Assembly: GCA_945860375.1 (NCBI GenBank)
Contig: CAMAQR010000069.1
Coordinates: forward strand, 1-17,151
DNA length: 17,151 nt
Direction: 5' to 3'
Source of the DNA: Pseudorhodobacter antarcticus
Lineage (GTDB): Bacteria > Pseudomonadota > Alphaproteobacteria > Rhodobacterales > Rhodobacteraceae
In this document: in pieces, positions 5,919 to 13,846 of the stretch
How the letters are laid out: every line of letters starts with the position of its first letter
Numbering within the stretch: the stretch's first letter is position 1
Translations under genes and position numbers: made by a program
The notes under the pieces: generated by a model
The model's database searches: none
Told to the model about the DNA's origin: nothing
What the model saw: the letters and a program-made list of their open reading frames with translations, nothing else

Positions 5919-6838
5919 AAGCAATGAAACCAAAACTTACCCTGGGGCCCATCGCCTATCACTGGTCCGCAGATAAAAACCGGGATTTCTATGCCCGCAT
6001 TGCCGATGAAGCGCCGCTTGATGAGGTCTATCTGGGCGAAGTGATCTGTTCCAAGCGCGCGCCATTTCATGAGGCCGACCTGCCCGCCACGATCGAGCGG
6101 CTTGAACGCGCGGGCAAGACCGTCGTGCTGTCAACGCTGGCCGAAGTGATGCTGAAACGCGAGCGCAAGGCGACGGATGATATCGCCGGGTTGGACGCCC
6201 CCGAAATCGAAGTGAACAATGCCGCGGGACTTTATGCCCGCGGGACCCGCCCACATCGTGTGGGTCCTTTCATGAATGCCTATAACGAAGCAACAATTGA
6301 CTGGATGGCCCGGCAGGGCGCGACCCATGTCTGCCTGCCCACCGAATTGCCCGCCGAGGCGATTGCCATCGCCGCGCGAAGCGCCCGTAATCTGGGTTTG
6401 GGGGTGGAAGTGCAGGTTTTCGGTCGGGCATCGCTTGCCGTCTCGGCGCGCTGCTACCACGCCCGCGCCCATGGACGCACCAAGGATAACTGTCTGTTCG
6501 TCTGCGAGGATGATCCTGACGGCATGCCGCTGAAAACACGCGATGACGCCCCGATCCTGAGGGTGAATGGCATTCAGACCCTGTCTGAAAGCTACATTGA
6601 TCTGCTTCCCGAACTAGGGCGTCTGGCTGCAGACGGCATCACCCATCTGCGGCTGATGCCGCAGGATGTTGATATGGTCGGCGTGGCAACAGTGTTCCGG
6701 TCAGTGCTCGACTGTGAGGCGACGACAACCGAGGCCGATATGCGCCTGCGTGACCTGTGTGACGGCACGACATTCAGCAACGGGTTCTATCACGGCATCG
6801 CCGGTTATCGGCGAATCGCAGCGACTGCATCGACTTGA
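5909..6838 (+). CDS. ubiV: UbiV, partner of UbiU in anaerobic ubiquinone synthesis
   Basis: A 309-residue U32-family protein with TLGPIAYHWSADKNRDFY near the N-terminus and the UbiV cysteine set: Cys47 (EVICSKR), Cys182 (ARCYHARAHG), Cys195 and Cys199 (NCLFVCEDD). These match the four [4Fe-4S] ligands known in E. coli UbiV. The C-terminal DMVGVATVFRSV and NGFYHGIAGYRRI segments are also typical. The ATG at 5909 overlaps the ubiU stop by ten bases; an alternative ATG at 5924 (KPKLTLGP) would remove the overlap. The product acts with UbiU, probably with prephenate as the hydroxyl donor (family knowledge), in the cytoplasm. Confidence 0.92.
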   Translation: MAVKAMKPKLTLGPIAYHWSADKNRDFYARIADEAPLDEVYLGEVICSKRAPFHEADLPATIERLERAGKTVVLSTLAEVMLKRERKATDDIAGLDAPEIEVNNAAGLYARGTRPHRVGPFMNAYNEATIDWMARQGATHVCLPTELPAEAIAIAARSARNLGLGVEVQVFGRASLAVSARCYHARAHGRTKDNCLFVCEDDPDGMPLKTRDDAPILRVNGIQTLSESYIDLLPELGRLAADGITHLRLMPQDVDMVGVATVFRSVLDCEATTTEADMRLRDLCDGTTFSNGFYHGIAGYRRIAATAST

Positions 6839-6860
6839 TACAAAGTTAGGGACCTTTGAA

Positions 6861-8069
6861 ATGACTGCAACAACAGCTCAGCAGATGCGCGCCTGGACAG
6901 GTCCTGCGATCCTGACCTTCGGGTTCCGCCCGTTCTTTTTCGGTGCGGCGGTCTGGGCGGCTCTTGCGATGGTGCTTTGGGTGCCGATGCTGTCCGGGCA
7001 TCTGACACTGCCGACCACCTTCGATCCGGTCAGCTGGCATGCGCACGAGTTCCTCTTTGGCTATCTGGGTGCTGTGGTTGCCGGCTTTCTGCTGACTGCG
7101 GTGCCCAACTGGACAGGGCGTTTGCCCATCGTCGGATGGTGGCTGGGGATGCTGGCCGGCCTCTGGTTGGCGGGCCGTGTGGCGGTTGCCGTCTCGGGCA
7201 GCTTGCCGCCATTGCTGGCTGCGACGATCGATCTGGCCTTTCCGGTTGTCTTTGCGCTGGCCATCGGGCGCGAGATTGTGGCCGGCAGAAACTGGCGCAA
7301 CCTGATTGTGGTGGGGTTGTTGGGTGTTTTCATCATCGGCAACGCATTGTTTCACTGGGAGGCCGCGCGGGGCGATTATGCGGCGCAGGGCTATGGTCTG
7401 CGGCTGGGCCTCGGCGCAGGCGTCATGATGATTGCTGTGATCGGGGGGCGCGTCGTGCCGTCCTTCACCCGCAACTGGCTGGTGAAGCAGCGAAGTGCCA
7501 CTTTGCCCGTGTCGCCCATGCAGACCTTCGACAAGGCAGCGCTTGTCGCCTTGCTGGTGGCACTTGTCCTGTGGGTCGCCTTGCCGATTGCGGCCGTGAC
7601 CGGTTTTGTGCTTTTTCTGGCAGGGGTGTCGCACGTGATCCGGCTGAGCCGCTGGGCTGGACACAAAACGCTGGCAGAGCCGCTGGTGACGGTACTGCAT
7701 GCGGGCTATGCCTTCGTGCCGCTGGGGGCTCTCGCGCTGGCGGCTGAGATCCTGTTGCCCGGGACCTTCGGAATGGCAGGCGCCCAACACCTCTGGATGG
7801 CCGGGGCGACCGGGCTGATGACGCTGGCGGTGATGACGCGCGCCACATTGGGCCATACCGGGCAGGCGCTGACGGCGGGCTCGGGGACGGTGTTGATCTA
7901 TGTCACCCTGACCCTGTCGGTGCTGGCGCGGGTCGTTGCCGGCATGTGGCCCGAGATCTCTGGTCTGATGCATATCATGGCGGGCCTTTTCTGGATCACG
8001 GCCTTCGGTGGCTTTGGCGTCATCTATGGTGCCCTTTTGTTGCGCCTGCCCGCCGCCAAGCGCATTTAA
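6861..8069 (+). CDS. nnrS: NnrS family heme/copper membrane protein
   Basis: The 402-residue protein is strongly hydrophobic, with about twelve transmembrane helices. It shows the NnrS hallmarks: TFGFRPFFFGAAVWAAL near the start, WHAHEFLFGYLGAVVAGF and LLTAVPNWTGRLP after the second helix, IGGRVVPSFTRNWL in the middle and LWMAGATGLMTLAVMTRATL toward the end. NnrS proteins are linked to tolerance of NO and its iron-bound products; the exact reaction is not settled. The ATG at 6861 is preceded by AGGGACC and lies 22 bases after ubiV, so co-transcription is likely. The longer open frame upstream of 6861 overlaps ubiV and is discarded. Confidence 0.92.
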   Translation: MTATTAQQMRAWTGPAILTFGFRPFFFGAAVWAALAMVLWVPMLSGHLTLPTTFDPVSWHAHEFLFGYLGAVVAGFLLTAVPNWTGRLPIVGWWLGMLAGLWLAGRVAVAVSGSLPPLLAATIDLAFPVVFALAIGREIVAGRNWRNLIVVGLLGVFIIGNALFHWEAARGDYAAQGYGLRLGLGAGVMMIAVIGGRVVPSFTRNWLVKQRSATLPVSPMQTFDKAALVALLVALVLWVALPIAAVTGFVLFLAGVSHVIRLSRWAGHKTLAEPLVTVLHAGYAFVPLGALALAAEILLPGTFGMAGAQHLWMAGATGLMTLAVMTRATLGHTGQALTAGSGTVLIYVTLTLSVLARVVAGMWPEISGLMHIMAGLFWITAFGGFGVIYGALLLRLPAAKRI

Positions 8070-8080
8070 GGTATTGGCAA

Positions 8081-9586
8081 ATGGGGTGGCTTGAGTTCGT
8101 CACAGCCCTTGCAGTGTTCTTCCTGTTGCATTCCATTCCGTTGCACCCGCAGGTGCGGCCGTGGTTGCAGACGCGACTGGGCCAAAGCGGCTTCGCTCTG
8201 GCTTTTTCTGCCCTGTCACTTGCGGCGCTTGCGTGGCTGATCGGGGCGGCAGACTTGGCATCCCATGCGGCCATTTGGGACTGGGCGCCATGGCAGGTCC
8301 ATGTGCCGCTCGTTGTCATGGCGCCATTTTGCCTGATCCTTGCGTTCAGAATTGTTCGGCCAAATCTGTTTGCCGTCGTTAGGGCGCGGCAGGACCGGTC
8401 CGACCTGGTGCGACCCAGCATCGTCCGCTGTTCGTGCCATCCGCTGTGGCACGGGGCGCACCGCCCGCTGTTCTTTTGCGCCGGACTTTGTGCGATGCTG
8501 GCACCGGCGGTGTGGCTTTGGCCGGGCGGGTTGGGAACTAATCCTTTCCACTGGCATCTGCATGAGTTGCTATTCGGCATGGGCGGCGCGGCGGTGGGCG
8601 GCTATCTGCTGACCGCGCTGCCGAGCTGGACCGGAGCAGGCCGGGTTGGCCCGCAAAGCGTGCGTTCACTGACCCTGCTGTGGCTTTTGGCGCGGCTTGC
8701 ATTGCCGTCCGCCGGAAGCTTGCCGTCTGGGCTGGTCATGACGATGGCACTTGCATATTTTGCAGTGCTTGCGCTGATCTTGACCCGTCAGCTGATCGCC
8801 GCACGTGTCTGGCAACGGCTGTGGCTGGTCGGTGCCATTGGCGGGCTGTTGCTGGGCGATGCCGCCTTACTGGCGGGTATACTAAGGTGGCGCGACACCT
8901 TGTTCGACCCTTTGGCCCTCGTGCTGCTGTTTTCGATTCTGATCAGTGCCATCGGTGGGCGCGCCATTCCCGCCTTCACGCGTAGTTGGCTTCAAACGGC
9001 GGCCCCTGACCGGAATGTTCACGACAACAGGGTGTTGTCATCCGGTACGCTGATCGCGACTGCAATTGGCGGGGGAATGGCTCTGGCGGGGCAAACCACA
9101 GCTGCCGGGACGTGGCTGATTTTGGCGGGCGTCTTGCAGTGTTTGCGACTGATCGGCTGGCAAAGTCTGCACACGCGGCAATATCCGGCACTGTTGATGT
9201 TGCATTTGGCTTGGCTCTGGGTGCCCATGGGCTTGATCCTGACGGGTATCGCGATGCGGTGGCCGCAGGTTCTGCCATTGGGTGCTGCAACGCATGGCCT
9301 GACCATGGGAGCTATGGGCACAATGATTCTGGCGATTGCGGGTCGGGCAGCAATGGCGCGACAGGGCGGCAGACTGCTTGCGGGGCGGGGACTTGTTACG
9401 GCGTTCGCGTTGGTCTGGTTGGCCGCGTTGCTGCGCGTCCTGACTCCGTTTGTTCCCCAGAGTTGGACCGACCCGGTGGTGGCAAGCGCTGCGCTGTGGA
9501 TGCTCGGCTGGTTTATCTTCCTCTGGGCCTACCGTCCCGCGCTGCTAGGTCCGCTGCGCTACCCAATCTTCAGCATGCGCCGATGA
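8081..9586 (+). CDS. NnrU (N-terminal part)-NnrS fusion membrane protein
   Basis: A 501-residue protein in one frame. Residues 1 to about 120 resemble the N-terminal half of NnrU, a membrane protein of denitrifiers: GWLEFVTALAVFFLLHSIPL, then ALAFSALSLAALAWLIGAAD and APWQVHVPLVVMAPFCLILA, ending in DLVRPSIVRCSCHPLW. From about residue 125 (HGAHRPLFFCAGL) the rest is a second NnrS: WHLHELLFGMGGAAVGGYLL, ALPSWTGAGR, IGGRAIPAFTRSWLQ and HGLTMGAMGTMILAIAGRAA, with about twelve helices. The C-terminal half of NnrU is missing. The ATG at 8081 lies 11 bases after the first nnrS, with AAGG upstream. Either a deletion joined nnrU to nnrS or the fusion is functional. The two NnrS copies differ clearly, so this is not a recent duplication. 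Confidence 0.82.
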   Translation: MGWLEFVTALAVFFLLHSIPLHPQVRPWLQTRLGQSGFALAFSALSLAALAWLIGAADLASHAAIWDWAPWQVHVPLVVMAPFCLILAFRIVRPNLFAVVRARQDRSDLVRPSIVRCSCHPLWHGAHRPLFFCAGLCAMLAPAVWLWPGGLGTNPFHWHLHELLFGMGGAAVGGYLLTALPSWTGAGRVGPQSVRSLTLLWLLARLALPSAGSLPSGLVMTMALAYFAVLALILTRQLIAARVWQRLWLVGAIGGLLLGDAALLAGILRWRDTLFDPLALVLLFSILISAIGGRAIPAFTRSWLQTAAPDRNVHDNRVLSSGTLIATAIGGGMALAGQTTAAGTWLILAGVLQCLRLIGWQSLHTRQYPALLMLHLAWLWVPMGLILTGIAMRWPQVLPLGAATHGLTMGAMGTMILAIAGRAAMARQGGRLLAGRGLVTAFALVWLAALLRVLTPFVPQSWTDPVVASAALWMLGWFIFLWAYRPALLGPLRYPIFSMRR

Positions 9587-9958
9587 GAGCTGATAAGATG
9601 ACACACAGGGCCGGAAGTGTGATCTTAGCGCCTCAGGGCTTATAGTTTGCGATTACTCTTACAAAACTGCGTAGACCGTATGTGAACTGTTCAATTTTAC
9701 CGGCACTTAGGCATTCCGAACTGAGCTTTGCCCCCTCAAAACCCATGGCTAAAGTTGGCAAGGCAAAAACAGCGACGATCCGGTAGGCGGAGTCGCGTTT
9801 TTGGATAGGTTGTTGAGCAAGATCTCCGCGGTGCGCCGTTCTCTTCCAGCAAATATTGCCACCGACGCAGCTGCCGGTTCCCCTTTGGAGTCAAGTCAGC
9901 AAAGAAATCCTCCAAGCAGTGAGACGAGCCAGAGCAATACAGCCTGTAAGTTTATGTC
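9587..9958. other. Intergenic region between convergent units
   Basis: No credible gene is present in these 372 bases. The composition is less biased than in neighbouring genes. The only structured element seen is the bidirectional terminator at 9765-9802. Confidence 0.6.
9765..9802. terminator. Bidirectional rho-independent terminator
   Basis: GCGAC (9772-9776) pairs with GTCGC (9792-9796), and an inner CCG/CGG can extend the hairpin. A G and TTTTT (9798-9802) follow on the plus strand. On the minus strand the hairpin is followed by TGTTTTT (AAAAA at 9765-9769 on plus). It can therefore end transcription from the nnrS side and from the narR side, which converge here. Confidence 0.6.
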
Positions 9959-10154
9959 CTAGGTGATTCTGATGCGGGAGTGCACCGCGCTGTTTGTGCC
10001 TGCCCAATGGAGCGCGCCAATTTTAGAAGCTGATTTTCACGCGCAGTCAGGGGCCACGGCCAGCCGTTGCCTTGCCGAGGGCCGCATAGGCTTTCCAGTC
10101 ATAAGGATATTCCTCCGCGAGATGTCCGGCGGCACCAGGCATGGGTTTCGTCAT
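9959..10154 (-). pseudogene. Carboxymuconolactone decarboxylase (AhpD-like) gene remnant
   Basis: An ATG at 10154, 12 bases after the narR stop, opens a 35-residue frame: AGHLAEEYPYDWKAYAALGK, the usual N-terminus of CMD-family proteins, stopping at a TGA (10047-10049). The continuation LTARENQLLKLARSIGQ, which matches the next part of the family, is in a second frame, as if one C was lost from a C run before it. A third frame then gives NSAVHSRIR, the position of the family's AVHSH-type motif, before a TAG at 9959-9961. At least two frameshifts and loss of the C-terminus make it non-functional. CMD proteins are often small redox or peroxidase-like enzymes; the original role here is unknown. 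Confidence 0.65.
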
Positions 10155-10165
10155 TTGTCTGTCCT

Positions 10166-10864
10166 TCAACTTGAGACGTCATCGATCAGCGGATTTGGCT
10201 TGGCAAAATGCTCAAGGTCCGCCCGATCGGCGATGGCGATAGTGGTGCCGTCCACCGTCACGCCGTAGGGCTTAAGGCCCTTGAAGGCGCGGCTGAGGTT
10301 TTCGGGGGTCATGCTCAGCACCGAGGCAAGCCGGCGCTTTTCGAAATCAAGCTCGAAGGTGGCCCCGCCGCCGGTATGTTTTTGTTGTCTGAGCAGATAG
10401 TTCGCGAGCCGCTCGAGCGAGGTCCTGAGCTTGAGGTCCTTCTGCGCCTTGATGACGGAACGGTAGCACTGCGCAAGCTCTGTCACGATCGCACGGGCAA
10501 AGTTGCTATCTGCATCGAAAATCGCACGCACGTCCTTGCTGGGGATCAGGACGATCCGGCTTTTTTCCAGCGTTCTGGCCGACATCAGATAGGGCGCGTT
10601 CTTGATCGTTGCCGCCAAGATGAAGGTCGAAACGGGCCGCACAGTCGCAAGACTGGTTTCGCGGTCGTTCCACCTCGAGAAAAGATCGATCGAGCCGGAG
10701 AGGACGACGTGCAGAAAATCGCTGGGCTCGCCTTCGCCGATCAGTTCGATCTGCGGCGGGAAATTCTGCACGTAGGCACCGCGCAACAGCGCCAGAAAAT
10801 TCGCCTCCGCCATCTCTGCGAACAGGTTGAGTGCTCGAATCTCTGGATAGTGTGCCTCAGGCAT
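10166..10864 (-). CDS. narR: NarR, Crp/Fnr-family activator of the nar operon
   Basis: A 232-residue Crp/Fnr protein: a cyclic-nucleotide-binding-like beta barrel (about 15-125, IGEGEPSDFLHVVLSGSIDL), a dimer helix (about 125-145) and a winged helix (about 150-215). The recognition helix TPENLSRAFKGLK has Glu188-x-x-Ser191-Arg192, the pattern by which FNR reads TTGAT. Only one cysteine (Cys133) is present and there is no N-terminal cysteine cluster, so it is not an O2 sensor like FNR. In Paracoccus, NarR lies divergent to narK and activates narKGHJI in response to nitrate or nitrite. The same arrangement is seen here, with FNR-type boxes in the gap. A DNR/NnrR NO-responsive regulator is the alternative. 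Confidence 0.8.
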   Translation of the reverse strand: MPEAHYPEIRALNLFAEMAEANFLALLRGAYVQNFPPQIELIGEGEPSDFLHVVLSGSIDLFSRWNDRETSLATVRPVSTFILAATIKNAPYLMSARTLEKSRIVLIPSKDVRAIFDADSNFARAIVTELAQCYRSVIKAQKDLKLRTSLERLANYLLRQQKHTGGGATFELDFEKRRLASVLSMTPENLSRAFKGLKPYGVTVDGTTIAIADRADLEHFAKPNPLIDDVSS

Positions 10865-10907
10865 GTTGCGCGCTCCGCATCATCTTCTGATCAGATCACA
10901 GTTCTGC

Positions 10908-10921
10908 TTGATTTTTGTCAA
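10908..10921. promoter_or_regulatory. FNR/NarR-type box near narR
   Basis: TTGAT-TTTT-GTCAA matches the TTGAT-N4-RTCAA consensus. Its centre is about 50 bases upstream of the narR start codon, a position where NarR or FNR could control narR itself. Confidence 0.65.
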
Positions 10922-10978
10922 GATCGCAATTGATCAGCGCTGGGCGCCACCTGATCTCTTGGCGATCGCGGGACAACA

Positions 10979-11004
10979 TATTTCGTTAACCTGCTTATTT
11001 CGTT
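10979..11004. repeat. Two 9-bp direct repeats upstream of the narK FNR box
   Basis: TATTTCGTT occurs at 10979-10987 and again at 10996-11004, 17 bases apart start to start. The pair ends 16 bases before the FNR-type box of narK. It may be an additional factor site; no known consensus is matched. Confidence 0.4.
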
Positions 11005-11020
11005 CAGATACTGTCTCCGC

Positions 11021-11034
11021 TTGATCTAGATCAA
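11021..11034. promoter_or_regulatory. Perfect FNR-type box in the narK promoter
   Basis: TTGATCTAGATCAA is a perfect 14-bp palindrome and full FNR/NarR consensus. Its centre is about 89 bases before the narK ATG. If it works as a class II site at -41.5, transcription would begin near 11069, just before the leader hairpin (inference). Confidence 0.85.
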
Positions 11035-11071
11035 GTCTTTTGACCCGCTCCGGCAGCACGTCTGCTTGCGA

Positions 11072-11087
11072 TCCCCTTTGCGGGGGA
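11072..11087 (+). other. Small hairpin in the narK leader
   Basis: TCCCC and GGGGA enclose a six-base loop about 30 bases before the narK start. No T run follows, so it is not a terminator. It could lie at the 5' end of the mRNA and stabilise it. Confidence 0.35.
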
Positions 11088-11116
11088 CCAAGCCATTCTT
11101 GTCGGAGAGCCCTGCC

Positions 11117-13834
11117 ATGCAGCAGCACGCCACAGTCTCACGCGCTGATCAGACGCGCGCCCTGAGCCTGAGCACGATCGCCTTCACCGCCTGTTTCGCG
11201 GTCTGGACGATCTTTTCCATCATCGGTGTCGCCATCAAGGCCGAACTGGGCCTGAACGACACCCAGTTCGGCCTGTTGGTCGCAACCCCAATTCTGACCG
11301 GGTCGCTAACCCGAATCTTTCTGGGCGTCTGGACAGAGAAGTATGGCGGACGGCTGGTCTTTTCCGGCCAGATGATCCTAGCGGCGCTGGCCACATGGGC
11401 GCTGACTTTTGCCGACACCTACATCATGTATCTGGTCGCGGCGCTGGGTGTCGGACTTGCAGGAGGGTCTTTCATCATCGGCGTGGCTTATGTCAGCCGC
11501 TGGTATGATGCAGGCCACCAGGGCACGGCCTTGGGAATCTTTGGCGCAGGCAACATCGGTGCGGCGGTAACCAAGTTTGTGGCCCCCTTCGTGATGGTGG
11601 CCTACGGCTGGCAAGGAGTGGCGAACGTCTGGGCGGCAGCGCTTGCCCTGATGGGCGTGATCTTCTTTGTCTTCGCCAAGGACGACCCGGCGCTGGTAGA
11701 GCGCCGCAGGACCGGCGCCAAGGCACCGGGCTTTGCCCAACAGTTCGCGCCGTTGAAGAACCTGCAGGTGTGGCGCTTCTCGCTCTACTACTTCTTCGTC
11801 TTCGGTGCCTTCGTGGCACTGGCGCTGTGGCTGCCGCACTATCTGATGGACGTCTACGGCGTTGACGTGCGCACTGCAGGCATGGCGGCGGCATCCTTCA
11901 GCCTTGCCGCCTCACTGTTCCGCGCATATGGCGGGCACCTCTCCGACAAGTTCGGGGCGCGGTCGGTCATGTACTGGACCTTCGGCTTTTCCATGCTGTT
12001 CCTGTTCATGCTGTCCTATCCGCCCACGGACTATGTCATCCAGGGCAAGGACGGCGTCATAGCCTTTTCGACCAGCATGGGTCTCTGGCCTTTCATCGCC
12101 ACGCTCTTCGCGCTCGGGTTCTTCATGAGCCTGGGCAAGGCAGCGGTCTTCAAGCACATCCCGGTATACTACCCGAACAATGTCGGCGCCGTCGGGGGCC
12201 TTGTAGGCATGATCGGTGGCCTCGGCGGCTTCGTCCTGCCGATCGCCTTTGGCGCACTCCTGGACCTCACGGGCATCTACACCTCGTGCTTTGCGCTGCT
12301 GTTCGTGCTGGTCGCTATCGCGCTAGGCTGGATGCACCTGTCGGTCCGCGCGATGGAGCGTGCAGCCCATGGCGAGGCGCTGGATCGGTTGCCGCAACTG
12401 CCGGAAATGCAGGCCATCCACCATCCGGAGCGCACCACGATGCCCCGTGTGCTGGAGGAATGGCACCCCGAGGACCCCGGGTTCTGGGCCGAGAAGGGCC
12501 GTGCTATCGCCCGCCGCAACCTTTGGCTGTCGATCCCCGCACTGCTTCTGGCTTTCTCGGTCTGGATGGTCTGGTCGATGGTGGTGGCCAAGCTGCCGCA
12601 GATCGGCTTTGCCTTCACCCCGGAACAACTGTTCTGGCTGGCCGCGCTGCCTGCGCTCTCGGGGGCAACGCTGCGGATCTTCTACGGCTTCATGGTGCCG
12701 ATCTTTGGCGGCAGGCTGTGGACCACGCTGTCCACCGCCTCGCTCATGCTGCCGGCCATCGGCATTGGCTACGCCGTGCAGAACCCGGAAACGCCCTACT
12801 TCATCTTCCTGGTACTGGCGCTTCTGTGCGGTCTTGGGGGGGCCAACTTCGCCTCTTCCATGGCCAACATCGGCTACTTCTTCCCCAAGGCAGAGAAGGG
12901 TAATGCGCTGGCGCTGAACGCAGGTCTTGGCAACCTTGGCGTCAGCGTCATGCAGTTCCTTGTGCCGCTGGTCATCACTGTGGGCGTCTTCGGCGCGATG
13001 GGCGGGGCACCGCAGGCCTTGACCGATGGTGGCGAGCTTTGGATGCAGAACGCCGGGTTCATCTGGGTGCCGTTCATCCTGATCTCGACCATCGCGGCCT
13101 GGCTGGGCATGAACGACATCGCCGATGCGAAAGCCAGTTTTGCCCAGCAATCGGTGATCTTCGGGCGCACCCACAACTGGGCGATGTGTGTCCTCTACAT
13201 CGGCACCTTTGGCAGCTTCATCGGCTATTCGGCGGGCTTCCCGCTGCTGAGCCGGATCGCTTTCCCGGACGTGAACGCCCTGCAATACGTGTTCCTCGGG
13301 CCGCTGGTCGGTGCGCTCTCTCGCGCTGGAACGGGTTGGGTTTCCGACAAGTTCGGCGGCGGGCGTGTCACGTTCTGGGTGTTCGTCGGCATGATCGTCT
13401 CGGTCATGGGCGTGATCCTGTCCTTGCAGGCGGGCAGCTTTGCTGGGTTCTTCGCAGGCTTTATGGCGCTGTTCTTCTTCACCGGGGTCGGCAATGCGTC
13501 GACCTTCCAGATGATCCCCGTGATCATGGGCAAGGAAGTGCCACGCCTGATGCCGCAACTGACCGGGACGGACCGTGCACGCCAGATCGCGATGGAATCC
13601 GGTGGGATCGTCGCCTTCACCAGCGCCATCGGGGCCTATGGCGGGTTCTTCATCCCCAAGGCCTATGGATCGTCGATCGCCATGACCGGCAGCCCGATCG
13701 GCGCGCTGTGGCTGTTCCTGATCTTCTACGTCCTCTGCCTAGCCATCACCTGGGTCGTCTACACGCGCCCCGGCGGGCTTCTCCATGACATCGAGCGCGA
13801 CCGTGGCATCGCCGCCGCGCAACCTGCAGAATAA
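11117..13834 (+). CDS. narK: Fused NarK1-NarK2 nitrate/nitrite transporter
   Basis: A 905-residue inner-membrane protein of two MFS units, about 24 helices. Residues ~15-410 are the NarK1 type: ATPILTGSLTRIFLGVWTEK, VGLAGGSFIIGVAYVSRWYD and GNIGAAVTKFVAPF. A hydrophilic linker (~411-464, including EEWHPEDPGFWAEKG) leads to the NarK2 type (~465-895): NLWLSIPALLLAFSVWMVW, GGANFASSMANIGYFFPKAE and NAGLGNLGVSVMQF. In Paracoccus the first half acts as nitrate/proton symporter and the second as nitrate/nitrite antiporter, starting and then sustaining respiration. The ATG at 11117 follows GGAGAG; a longer in-frame start lies in the promoter region and is rejected. narG begins 12 bases after the stop. 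Confidence 0.95.
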   Translation: MQQHATVSRADQTRALSLSTIAFTACFAVWTIFSIIGVAIKAELGLNDTQFGLLVATPILTGSLTRIFLGVWTEKYGGRLVFSGQMILAALATWALTFADTYIMYLVAALGVGLAGGSFIIGVAYVSRWYDAGHQGTALGIFGAGNIGAAVTKFVAPFVMVAYGWQGVANVWAAALALMGVIFFVFAKDDPALVERRRTGAKAPGFAQQFAPLKNLQVWRFSLYYFFVFGAFVALALWLPHYLMDVYGVDVRTAGMAAASFSLAASLFRAYGGHLSDKFGARSVMYWTFGFSMLFLFMLSYPPTDYVIQGKDGVIAFSTSMGLWPFIATLFALGFFMSLGKAAVFKHIPVYYPNNVGAVGGLVGMIGGLGGFVLPIAFGALLDLTGIYTSCFALLFVLVAIALGWMHLSVRAMERAAHGEALDRLPQLPEMQAIHHPERTTMPRVLEEWHPEDPGFWAEKGRAIARRNLWLSIPALLLAFSVWMVWSMVVAKLPQIGFAFTPEQLFWLAALPALSGATLRIFYGFMVPIFGGRLWTTLSTASLMLPAIGIGYAVQNPETPYFIFLVLALLCGLGGANFASSMANIGYFFPKAEKGNALALNAGLGNLGVSVMQFLVPLVITVGVFGAMGGAPQALTDGGELWMQNAGFIWVPFILISTIAAWLGMNDIADAKASFAQQSVIFGRTHNWAMCVLYIGTFGSFIGYSAGFPLLSRIAFPDVNALQYVFLGPLVGALSRAGTGWVSDKFGGGRVTFWVFVGMIVSVMGVILSLQAGSFAGFFAGFMALFFFTGVGNASTFQMIPVIMGKEVPRLMPQLTGTDRARQIAMESGGIVAFTSAIGAYGGFFIPKAYGSSIAMTGSPIGALWLFLIFYVLCLAITWVVYTRPGGLLHDIERDRGIAAAQPAE

Positions 13835-13846
13835 CGAAAGGAAGCC

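Noticed and set aside
6831..6848. TTGATACAAAGTTA before nnrS as an FNR box
   Set aside because: Only the left half matches; the right half AGTTA differs from RTCAA at several positions, and the left half lies within the ubiV end.
12323..13558. 411-residue minus-strand open frame opposite narK
   Set aside because: The composition is rich in His, Arg, Asp and Gln, typical of antisense to hydrophobic membrane codons; the plus frame is a clear NarK.
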